A DNA stretch of 64,000 nucleotides, from assembly GCF_001668615.1 (NCBI RefSeq), contig NZ_LZMC01000038.1, positions 62,001-126,000 of the forward strand, given 5' to 3'. Both the position numbers and the translations under genes were made by a program. How positions within the stretch are numbered: the first letter of the stretch is position 1; the number at the start of each line of letters is the position of its first letter. Origin of the DNA: Mycobacterium sp. 1274761.0 (GTDB lineage: Bacteria > Actinomycetota > Actinomycetes > Mycobacteriales > Mycobacteriaceae). The notes below the pieces were generated by a model, which was given only the letters and a program-made list of their open reading frames with translations, made no database searches and was not told the origin of the DNA. Shown in pieces: positions 1-6,714 of the stretch.

Positions 1-1
1 C

Positions 2-154
2 TTGACCGGCACGCCGGTGGGCGACGATCGCGAGATGACGGCGTCGAATGCCGCACGCACGGTGGACAACTCGGCCCGATGGCTCGCCGGTAGCGCGCTT
101 GTGCTGGCCGCGGTCGGCATCGCCGCGGCGCTGCTCACGCGCAGGCGCACATGA
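2..154 (+). CDS. YcnI-like copper-associated exported protein, C-terminal fragment
   Basis: Only the last 50 codons are inside the window; the gene enters from the left edge and stops with TGA at 152-154. The readable part ends in a hydrophobic stretch (LVLAAVGIAAALL) followed by a basic tail (TRRRT), a typical C-terminal membrane anchor. The stop overlaps the ATG of copC (ATGA, 151-154), so the two are translationally coupled. In many actinobacteria and Bacillus a DUF1775/YcnI protein, which binds Cu(II), precedes CopC and CopD; the assignment rests on that context and the anchor, since the conserved domain lies outside the window. Confidence 0.6.
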   Translation: MTGTPVGDDREMTASNAARTVDNSARWLAGSALVLAAVGIAAALLTRRRT

Positions 155-660
155 TCCGTTCGGTCCGGTTCGCGTTCATCACCGCCCTCGTGGCGGCGAT
201 GGCGCTTGCCGGTGCGCCCGTAGCGGCCGCGCACGCCGCCCGGATCGCGACCGACCCCGCCGACAATGCCGCGCTGACGCAGGGCCCGCCACGGGTCAGC
301 GCGACGTTCAACGAGGCGTTGCAGCCGCAGTTCGCTGCGATGACCGTCGTCGGTCCCGACAAGAACCTGTGGTCGACGGGTGACGCGCGGGTGGCCGGTG
401 CCGTGATCACCGTCGACGTGCGGCCGCTTGGCCCGGCGGGCACCTACACGGTGAACTACCGGGTGACTTCGGCCGACGGTCATCCGGTGTCGGGTTCGTG
501 GACGTTCCGGCTCACAGCGGCGGGCACCGGCACGCCCGGTCCGCCGGCGGCTCAGCCGGCCGACACCGGTGACGGCGGAATTCCGGTGTGGCCGTTCCTG
601 ATTGCGGGTGCACTGATCATCGGCGGCGCCACCGCATGGACGGCGCGGCGCAAGCCGTGA
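151..660 (+). CDS. copC: CopC-domain copper-binding protein with C-terminal membrane anchor
   Basis: A 169-residue exported protein. Residues 1-27 are a signal peptide ending VAAA, which would leave His28 as the first mature residue; an N-terminal His is the classical Cu(II) ligand of CopC. The body has the CopC Ig-like fold pattern, with PADNAAL near residues 36-42, the ATFNEAL segment at 51-57 and the conserved SADGHPVSG motif at 107-115 (Asp109, His111 as likely copper ligands). A Pro/Gly/Thr linker leads to a transmembrane helix at about 145-163. It overlaps the YcnI-like gene upstream and copD downstream, forming a three-gene copper operon. It probably hands copper to CopD at the outer face of the membrane. 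Confidence 0.88.
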   Translation: MIRSVRFAFITALVAAMALAGAPVAAAHAARIATDPADNAALTQGPPRVSATFNEALQPQFAAMTVVGPDKNLWSTGDARVAGAVITVDVRPLGPAGTYTVNYRVTSADGHPVSGSWTFRLTAAGTGTPGPPAAQPADTGDGGIPVWPFLIAGALIIGGATAWTARRKP

Positions 661-1589
661 CCCGGCGCCGGGCCGTGCTCGGCGGCCTAAGCGTCATCGC
701 CGTCGTGCTGGCCGCCTCGGCCGCGGCCTGGGCGGTGGCGTTCGACCAGGCGGCGCCTGCTGCCACGGTGGTGCGCGCGTTCGCCGACTGCGCGGCCGTC
801 GCCACGCTCGGCCTGGCGGTGGCGCCGATGCTCGACGCCGGCCGTCACCGTGCCGAGTTGGTGCTGCGCGCTGGCCGGCCGTTGGTGAGGGCGGCCGGTC
901 TCTGGCTGCTCGCCGAGATGTGCCGTCTCGCGGTCGGTGCCGCCGAGGCCGCTGCTGTCCCGCTCAGCCGGGTCGGGGTCGCGGCCACGGCCCAGTTCGC
1001 CTGGACGACGTCGACGGGGCGGTCGGGTCTGTTTAGCGTCGTGGCGGCCCTCCTGGTGCTAATCGTGGCGCTGGCCGGGGTGAGGACGCAGGCCGCGGCC
1101 GTCGCCATTGTGGGGGTTACGGCGATCGGTCTGGCCGCACGCACGATCGGTGGCCACACGTCGGCCAGCGGGCTCGGCGCCGTCGCGGTCGCGATCCATG
1201 TGCTGGCCGCCGCGACGTGGTGCGGGGCGTTGGCGGCGCTGGCGTTGACCGTGGAGCACCGCGGTCAGTGGGCTCGGGTGCTGCCGAAATTTTCCGAGCT
1301 GTCGTTGGCGTGCGTGCTGGCGTTGCTGGCCGGCGGCGTGATGGGCGCACTTGCCGTGCTGGGTTCGCCGTCGCAGTTGTTCGCCACGGGTTACGGGCGG
1401 CTGTTGCTGACAAAGATCATCCTGACCGCCCTGCTGATAGCGCTGGCGTGGCGTAACCGCGCCCGGTGGTTGCCCGCGGCGAAGTCCCACCGGGCCACGG
1501 CGTATGTGTCGCGGTGGCGGTCGCTGACCGAGCTGGCAATCATGACGGTGGCCCTGACCATGGCCGCCGCGCTGTCGGTTACCGGTTAG
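657..1589 (+). CDS. copD: CopD-family copper transport membrane protein
   Basis: The GTG at 657 overlaps the copC stop (GTGA) and is preferred over an earlier in-frame codon at 588 that would lie inside copC. The 310-residue product is almost wholly hydrophobic with about eight transmembrane segments, as in CopD (PF05425). Histidines and a tryptophan in and near helices (for example the GGHTSASG and WCGALAALALTVEH regions) resemble the conserved copper-transport positions of the family. CopC-CopD pairs generally bring copper across the cytoplasmic membrane; direction cannot be read from sequence. The last of the three coupled genes. Confidence 0.85.
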   Translation: MTRRRAVLGGLSVIAVVLAASAAAWAVAFDQAAPAATVVRAFADCAAVATLGLAVAPMLDAGRHRAELVLRAGRPLVRAAGLWLLAEMCRLAVGAAEAAAVPLSRVGVAATAQFAWTTSTGRSGLFSVVAALLVLIVALAGVRTQAAAVAIVGVTAIGLAARTIGGHTSASGLGAVAVAIHVLAAATWCGALAALALTVEHRGQWARVLPKFSELSLACVLALLAGGVMGALAVLGSPSQLFATGYGRLLLTKIILTALLIALAWRNRARWLPAAKSHRATAYVSRWRSLTELAIMTVALTMAAALSVTG

Positions 1590-1633
1590 GGTGGAATGGC
1601 TTTGAGGACGAGACACTGCAAAGGAGCAGCCTG

Positions 1634-2164
1634 ATGGCCGACCCGCAGGATCGACCCGACGAGAAGCGGGGCGCTCCCCCGGCCGCGCCGCAGTTCTTAG
1701 ACGCTGCGCCTGCCGGGCGGCCTGCGCCCGAGCCGCCCGCCGCCGAGCCGCCAGCACCGCCGCCTCCGGCCCCTCCGGCCAAGAAGTCCGCCAAGAAAGC
1801 CGCGAAGAAGGCCGCCAAGAAGGCGCCCGCCAAGACACCCAAGAAGGTGCCGGCGAAGGCGGCCAAGAAAGCCGCCCCGGCGAAAAAGGGGGCGCCCAAG
1901 AAGGCACCCGCCAAGAAAGCGCCGCCCGAGGCCGCACCCAAATCGCCTGACACCAACGGCGCGGGCAATGTCGCCGACGCGGCCAAGGAGGTCGCGGCAC
2001 AGGCCAAAAAGACAGTCGCCGCCGCGAGTAACCCGGCGACCGGACCGGCCCCGGCGCCGCTGGTCGGACCCGCACCCTCGCGGATACCGATCGCCGCGGC
2101 GATTGCCGCGGGTGTCCTCGCGATCCTGTTGGTGTTGGTCATCCGCCGGCACGGCGAGGACTGA
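1634..2164 (+). CDS. hns: H-NS-like Lys/Ala-repeat protein with C-terminal membrane helix
   Basis: A 176-residue protein of extreme composition. An N-terminal Pro/Ala-rich segment (about 1-50) is followed by tandem AAKKA/PAKK-type repeats (about 50-105), as in eukaryotic histone H1 tails. A linker then leads to one hydrophobic helix near the C-terminus (about 152-170) and a short basic end. The start at 1634 follows an AAGGAG Shine-Dalgarno sequence. This matches the layout of Mtb Rv3852 (Hns), and the nearby rraA and ethA/ethR genes are in the same order as Mtb Rv3853-Rv3855. The repeats should bind DNA or other polyanions while the helix tethers the protein to the membrane. Whether it is a true nucleoid protein is disputed for the family. 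Confidence 0.8.
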   Translation: MADPQDRPDEKRGAPPAAPQFLDAAPAGRPAPEPPAAEPPAPPPPAPPAKKSAKKAAKKAAKKAPAKTPKKVPAKAAKKAAPAKKGAPKKAPAKKAPPEAAPKSPDTNGAGNVADAAKEVAAQAKKTVAAASNPATGPAPAPLVGPAPSRIPIAAAIAAGVLAILLVLVIRRHGED

Positions 2165-2185
2165 CAGCGATTGGCGGAAAGGCGC

Positions 2186-2217
2186 TTGAACCCTCACGTG
2201 ACGTCAGAGCCCACACT
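2186..2217 (+). promoter_or_regulatory. Candidate MerR-type promoter with long spacer
   Basis: TTGAAC (2186-2191) and CACACT (2212-2217) are 20 bp apart, longer than the usual 17 and typical of promoters remodelled by MerR proteins. The spacer holds an imperfect dyad, CTCACGTGACGTCAG. Transcription would start about at the ATG (2224), giving a leaderless mRNA. Probably autoregulated by the MerR gene just downstream. Confidence 0.5.
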
Positions 2218-2223
2218 GGCGGC

Positions 2224-2778
2224 ATGGACGCCAAGACCGTCGGAGAGGTAGCCGCCCTCACGGGTGTCTCCGTGCGCACCCTGCACCACTACCACCACAT
2301 CGGTCTGGTGGTGCCCGGCGTCCCTACGCCTGCGGGCTATCGCGGCTACACCGACACCGACATCGAGCGGCTGCATGTCGTGCTCGTCTACCGCGCGGTC
2401 GGACTGCCGCTAGACGAGATCCGCACGCTGCTCGACGACTGTGACGCCGATGTGATGGCACACCTGCAGCGGCAGCACGCGCTGCTGACCGAAAAGGCCG
2501 ACCGGCTTCGCGACACCATCAAGGCAGTGGAGGAACTGATTAGCGCACACCGCAACGGGATTCCGCTCAGCGCGGAGGAACAGGTCGAGATCTTCGGAAC
2601 CACCGCATTTGGCGGGCAGTACGCCGAGGAGGTGCAGCAGAGGTGGGATGATACCGACCCGTGGCGGCAATCGCAGCGGCGGTCCGCGGACTTCACGAAG
2701 GGACGACTGGACGGCGATCAGGCCGACAAGCTGGCGCGGTTTCTGCACGACATCGTTGTCGCGCGCCACGCTCGCTAG
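2224..2778 (+). CDS. MerR-family regulator with shortened TipAS-like effector domain
   Basis: Residues 4-70 form a MerR winged helix-turn-helix (VGEVAALTGVSVRTLHHYHH, then YRGYTDTDIERL). A dimerisation coiled coil follows at about 75-110. Residues about 135-162 carry the start of a TipAS antibiotic-binding domain (RWDDTDPW, then QSQRRSADFTK). The protein stops at 184 residues, whereas full TipAL-type proteins are about 250, so most of the thiopeptide-binding globin-like domain is missing. There is no room for it before the next gene, which begins 10 bp downstream. It is inserted between hns and rraA, which are adjacent in Mtb. The ligand is unknown. Confidence 0.82.
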   Translation: MDAKTVGEVAALTGVSVRTLHHYHHIGLVVPGVPTPAGYRGYTDTDIERLHVVLVYRAVGLPLDEIRTLLDDCDADVMAHLQRQHALLTEKADRLRDTIKAVEELISAHRNGIPLSAEEQVEIFGTTAFGGQYAEEVQQRWDDTDPWRQSQRRSADFTKGRLDGDQADKLARFLHDIVVARHAR

Positions 2779-2787
2779 CATCGACGG

Positions 2788-3267
2788 GTGACCATCGAAC
2801 CCCGCGCCACCGCAGACCTCGTCGACGAGATCGGTCCCGACGTGCGCAGCTGCGATTTGCAGCTGCGGCAGCTCGGCGGCCGCCCGCAATTCGCCGGGCC
2901 CATCACCACGGTCAGGTGCTTCGAGGACAACGCCTTGCTGAAATCGGTTCTCTCCGAACCGGGTAACGGCGGTGTGCTGGTGATCGACGGCAACGGCTCG
3001 CTGCACAGCGCCCTGGTCGGCGATGTCATCGCCGGGCTCGGCGTCGACAACGGCTGGGTCGGCTTGATCATCAACGGCGCGGTGCGCGACGCCGCGACGC
3101 TACGGACGCTGGACATCGGCGTCAAGGCGCTGGGCACCAACCCGCGCAAAAGCAGCAAGACCGGAGCCGGCGAGCGTGACATCACCGTCGAGTTCGGCGG
3201 GGTCGCCTTCGTCCCCGGCGACGTCGCCTACAGCGACGACGACGGGATCGTCGTCGTCGCCGGCTGA
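2788..3267 (+). CDS. rraA: RraA-family protein (RNase E inhibitor-like / HMG aldolase-like)
   Basis: A 159-residue protein starting at GTG 2788. It has the RraA/MenG-type fold signature: [10 protein letters not shown] at the N-terminus, [17 protein letters not shown] at about 64-80, and [11 protein letters not shown] at 92-102, where Arg100 and Asp101 correspond to the substrate/metal-binding pair of the family. Mtb Rv3853 is the likely ortholog and also lies next to ethA. The family includes regulators of RNase E and 4-hydroxy-4-methyl-2-oxoglutarate aldolases; the older label MenG is not supported. The gene ends 4 bp from the end of convergent ethA. Confidence 0.87.
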   Translation: MTIEPRATADLVDEIGPDVRSCDLQLRQLGGRPQFAGPITTVRCFEDNALLKSVLSEPGNGGVLVIDGNGSLHSALVGDVIAGLGVDNGWVGLIINGAVRDAATLRTLDIGVKALGTNPRKSSKTGAGERDITVEFGGVAFVPGDVAYSDDDGIVVVAG

Positions 3268-3271
3268 GGCG

Positions 3272-4747
3272 CTACGCCGAAGCCGCCACCGCCGCACGGT
3301 GTTTCGTGAACTGCAGCGACTCTTCGTCGACCTTGCCGTACCGGATCATCCGCATGTCGAACAGGTAGTTCTGCTTGAGCCGCCACGGAGCCCGTGATCC
3401 CGACTTCGGCAACATATGCTCGGAGCGCTTGAAGTAACCGGGTGAGAAGTCCATGAACGGCAGCTCGTCCACGCTGTCGCCCGGATGCTGGGGCTCGACG
3501 CGGTCGAATCCGTTGTCGTCCATGTAATTCAGCAGCCGGCACACGAATTCGGACACTAGATCGGCCTTCAGCGTCCACGACGAGTTCGTGTAGCCGAACG
3601 TCATCGCGAAGTTCGGGATACCAGAGAACATCAGGCCCTTGTAGGTCATCAGCGACGTCAGGTCGATTTCCCGGCCGTTCTTTGTCGGCTTCAGGCCACC
3701 GAGCAGCTGCATGTTCAAACCCGTTGCGGTGATGACGATGTCGGCGGCAAGCTCCTCACCCGAGGTCAGCTTGATACCGGTCTTGGTGAACCGTTCGATG
3801 GTGTCGGTGACGACGTCGGCGTGCCCCTTGCGGATTTCTTTGAACAGATCGCCGTTGGGTGCCAGGCACACCCGCTGATCCCATGGCTTGTAGTTCGGCA
3901 CGAAGTGCTTGTCGTAGTCGAACCCCTCGGGCAGCCTGCGCTCACCCATTTGGCGCAGGGCCTTCTTGAAGACGTTCGGGAAATTCCGGGCGATCTGATA
4001 CTGGATCGTGCTCTGCAGGATTGCCTTCCAGCGGATCGCCGTGTACGCCGCCTTCTCGGGCAGCCACTTCGCGGCCTTCGCCGCAAAAGCATCGGTGTCG
4101 GGCATACCGGCGATGTAGGTCGGCGTGCGCTGCAGCATCGTCACGTGCCCCGACCCCGACCGGATCAGCGCCGGAATCAGCGTGACGGCGGTGGCGCCGC
4201 TACCGATGACCACGATCTTCTTGCCTTGGTAGTCGAGGTCCTCGGGCCAGTGCTGCGGGTGCACGATGGTGCCCTCGAAATCGTCGGCCGCGGGAAACTC
4301 GGGCGAGTAGCCCTCGGCGTAGTTGTAGTAGCCGGTGCAGCCGAACAGGAACCCGCAACTGATCTCGCGCCGCTGCCCGCCGGACTCGACGGTCAACGTC
4401 CAGCGGTTGTCCGCGTCGGACCAGTTGGCGCCGACCACGTTCTGGCCGAAACGCATGTGCTTGTCGATGCCGTTTTCGGCTGCCGCTTCCTTCAGGTAAT
4501 CGAGGATCTTCGGCCCCTCGGCGATTGCCTGCTCGTCGAGGTAGGGCTTGAACCGGAAGCCGAGTGTGTACATGTCGGAGTCCGATCGCAGACCCGGGTA
4601 CTTGAACAGGTCCCAGGTACCGCCGAGGTTCTCCCGCCGCTCCAGGATGACGTAGCTCTTGTTCGGGCAGCGGTTCTGCAGGTGCCATGCCGCGCTGATG
4701 CCGGAGATACCAGCCCCGACGATGACGACGTCGACAAATTCAGTCAT
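3272..4747 (-). CDS. ethA: Baeyer-Villiger flavin monooxygenase EthA
   Basis: A 491-residue FAD/NADPH monooxygenase very close in length and sequence to Mtb EthA (489). An FAD Rossmann motif GAGISG is at 11-16, the BVMO fingerprint FEGTIVHPQHWP at 157-168, and the NADPH motif GSGATA at 182-187. EthA oxidises ketones and activates the thioamide prodrugs ethionamide and prothionamide; its natural substrate is unclear. It is divergent from ethR, and the 76-bp region between them holds repeats of the kind bound by EthR. Order rraA-ethA-ethR matches Mtb Rv3853-Rv3855. Confidence 0.94.
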   Translation of the reverse strand: MTEFVDVVIVGAGISGISAAWHLQNRCPNKSYVILERRENLGGTWDLFKYPGLRSDSDMYTLGFRFKPYLDEQAIAEGPKILDYLKEAAAENGIDKHMRFGQNVVGANWSDADNRWTLTVESGGQRREISCGFLFGCTGYYNYAEGYSPEFPAADDFEGTIVHPQHWPEDLDYQGKKIVVIGSGATAVTLIPALIRSGSGHVTMLQRTPTYIAGMPDTDAFAAKAAKWLPEKAAYTAIRWKAILQSTIQYQIARNFPNVFKKALRQMGERRLPEGFDYDKHFVPNYKPWDQRVCLAPNGDLFKEIRKGHADVVTDTIERFTKTGIKLTSGEELAADIVITATGLNMQLLGGLKPTKNGREIDLTSLMTYKGLMFSGIPNFAMTFGYTNSSWTLKADLVSEFVCRLLNYMDDNGFDRVEPQHPGDSVDELPFMDFSPGYFKRSEHMLPKSGSRAPWRLKQNYLFDMRMIRYGKVDEESLQFTKHRAAVAASA

Positions 4748-4823
4748 GGTGTAAAGCTATCAACACGGTGTCGATCTAGTCAACAGTGCGTTGAAACTTT
4801 CGACACCGTGTAAAGTTGGCCGC
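4748..4823. promoter_or_regulatory. ethA-ethR intergenic operator region
   Basis: A perfect 11-bp inverted repeat, CACGGTGTCGA (4764-4774) and TCGACACCGTG (4800-4810), flanks a smaller TCAAC/GTTGA dyad (4780-4784/4790-4794). GTGTAAAG is directly repeated at 4749-4756 and 4808-4815. In Mtb, EthR binds cooperatively to a long, about 55-bp, repeat-rich operator in this same intergenic region; this layout suits the same mode of repression of ethA. Confidence 0.75.
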
Positions 4824-5474
4824 GTGATAACTGCCAGCCATCCCCGCATCGCCCGAGGTCGCCGCGGCAGCCGGCCCTCCGGCGACGATCGTCAGCTGGC
4901 GATACTCGAGACCGCCGAACGGCTCCTCGAGGAGCGGCCGCCCACCGAGATCTCCGTCGACGACCTGGCCAAAGGAGCCGGGATCTCCCGGCCGACTTTC
5001 TACTTCTACTTTCCGTCCAAAGACGCGGTGCTTCTGACGCTGCTCGACCGGATCATCGCCGAGGCCGATGAACGTGCGGACAGGGCACTGGGCCCGAAGG
5101 ACGAGGCGGTCGACCCGGCCGGCGTCTGGCGAGCCATCAATGCCCTGTTCGAGTCGTTCGGCGAGCACCGGGCCGTCTTGCTCGCCGGCTGGCAAATGCG
5201 GCCGACCAACGGCGAGATGCACACGATGTGGTCGCGGTTCATGCAGAAGTGGATCGGCTACACCGCCGATTCCATTCAAGCCGAACGCGATCGCGGGGCG
5301 GCTCCAGTCACCATTCCGGCGCGGGACCTTGCGATCGCGCTCAACCTGATGAATGAGCGAACGATGTTCGCCGCGCACGCCGCCGAGAAGGATTCGGTGC
5401 CGCGCGAACGCATCGTCGACACGCTCGCCCACATCTGGGTGAGCAGCATCTACGGCCCGGCGGCCTCGGTCTGA
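4824..5474 (+). CDS. ethR: TetR-family repressor EthR
   Basis: With the GTG at 4824 as start the product is 216 residues, the same length as Mtb EthR; an earlier in-frame codon at 4791 lies inside the operator. The DNA-binding domain is nearly identical to EthR (ISVDDLAKGAGISRPTFYFYF, then PSKDAVLLTLLDR). The ligand-binding half keeps WSRFMQKWIGYTAD and ALNLMNERTMFA, which line the hydrophobic tunnel in EthR. It should repress divergent ethA and respond to lipophilic ligands. Confidence 0.93.
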   Translation: MITASHPRIARGRRGSRPSGDDRQLAILETAERLLEERPPTEISVDDLAKGAGISRPTFYFYFPSKDAVLLTLLDRIIAEADERADRALGPKDEAVDPAGVWRAINALFESFGEHRAVLLAGWQMRPTNGEMHTMWSRFMQKWIGYTADSIQAERDRGAAPVTIPARDLAIALNLMNERTMFAAHAAEKDSVPRERIVDTLAHIWVSSIYGPAASV

Positions 5475-5497
5475 CTGTCGGACGCCGGTGCGACCAT

Positions 5498-6703
5498 GTG
5501 GTCGTGTCAGGTGAGGCCAGTGTGCTGCACGCCGACCTCGATTCGTTCTACGCATCGGTAGAGCAGCGTGACGACCCGGCCCTGCGCGGCAGGCCGGTGA
5601 TCGTGGGCGGCGGCGTGGTGCTTGCGGCTAGCTACGAGGCGAAGGCCTACGGTGTCCGCACCGCGATGGGGGGCCGCCAGGCCCGAGAGCTGTGCCCGCA
5701 TGCCTTGGTGGTACCGCCGCGTATGAGCGCCTACTCGCAGGCCAGCGACGCCGTGTTCGCGGTCTTTCGCGATACCACCCCGCTCGTCGAGCCCCTCTCC
5801 ATCGATGAGGCCTTTCTCGACGTGTCCGGGCTGCGCCGGGTCTCAGGGACGCCCATCGAGATCGCCGTGCGCCTGCGCGCTGAGGTCCGCGACCGTGTCG
5901 GCCTCCCGATCACGGTCGGCATCGCCCGCACCAAGTTCCTCGCCAAGGTAGCCAGCCAGGAAGCTAAGCCCGACGGCCTGCTGCTCGTGCCTCCTGACCG
6001 CGAACTGGCGTTCCTGCATCCCTTACCGGTGCGCCGATTGTGGGGCGTTGGCGCCAAGACCGCAGAGGCACTGCACGCACACGGCGTCGAGACCGTGGCC
6101 GACGTCGCCGAGCTCAGCGAGTCGACGCTCGCCTCGATGGTCGGCGGCGCAATGGGTCGTCAGCTGTTTGCGTTGTCCCGCAACATCGATCGCCGCCGCG
6201 TGGTCACGGGCGTGCGCCGCCGTTCGGTTGGCGCCCAACGTGCCCTCGGCCGCCGCGGCAACACCATGTCGGCCGCCGAGGTCGACGCCGTGGTGATCAA
6301 CCTGATCGACCGGATCACCCGCCGCATGCGCGCGGCGGGGCGAACCGGCCGAACGGTGGTGCTGCGGTTGCGGTTTGACGACTTCGGCCGGGCCACCCGC
6401 TCCCATACCATGCCGCGGGCCACGGCGTCGACCGACACCATCCTGGGCGCGGCCCGTGAGCTCGTGTCCGGCGCCGCCCCACTGATCGCCGAACGCGGCC
6501 TCACGTTGGTGGGTTTCGCGGTGTCCAATATCGACCGCGACGGCGCCCAGCAGTTGGAGCTGCCGTTCGAGGAAGCCGCCGACACCGTCGCGCTCGACCA
6601 CGCCGTCGACGAAGTCCGCAAGCGCTACGGCAACTCAGCGGTCATCCGCGGCGTCCTCGTCGGTCGCGACCCCGGCCTGGAGATGCCCCACCTGCCGGAC
6701 TGA
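5498..6703 (+). CDS. dinB: Y-family DNA polymerase IV (DinB, third mycobacterial type)
   Basis: A 401-residue translesion polymerase. Catalytic residues are Asp13 (in HADLDSFYASVE) and Asp103-Glu104 (SIDEAFLD). Tyr18 occupies the steric-gate position that excludes ribonucleotides; mycobacterial DinB2 is known for a leucine there, so this is not DinB2. Helix-hairpin-helix and little-finger regions follow. QLELPF at about 352-357 resembles a beta-clamp-binding peptide. From memory, M. smegmatis carries dinB3 (MSMEG_6443) close to ethA, which fits this location. Start: GTG 5498, with another GTG at 5504 possible. Convergent with katE. Confidence 0.88.
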   Translation: MVVSGEASVLHADLDSFYASVEQRDDPALRGRPVIVGGGVVLAASYEAKAYGVRTAMGGRQARELCPHALVVPPRMSAYSQASDAVFAVFRDTTPLVEPLSIDEAFLDVSGLRRVSGTPIEIAVRLRAEVRDRVGLPITVGIARTKFLAKVASQEAKPDGLLLVPPDRELAFLHPLPVRRLWGVGAKTAEALHAHGVETVADVAELSESTLASMVGGAMGRQLFALSRNIDRRRVVTGVRRRSVGAQRALGRRGNTMSAAEVDAVVINLIDRITRRMRAAGRTGRTVVLRLRFDDFGRATRSHTMPRATASTDTILGAARELVSGAAPLIAERGLTLVGFAVSNIDRDGAQQLELPFEEAADTVALDHAVDEVRKRYGNSAVIRGVLVGRDPGLEMPHLPD

Positions 6704-6714
6704 CGGCGACCCGC

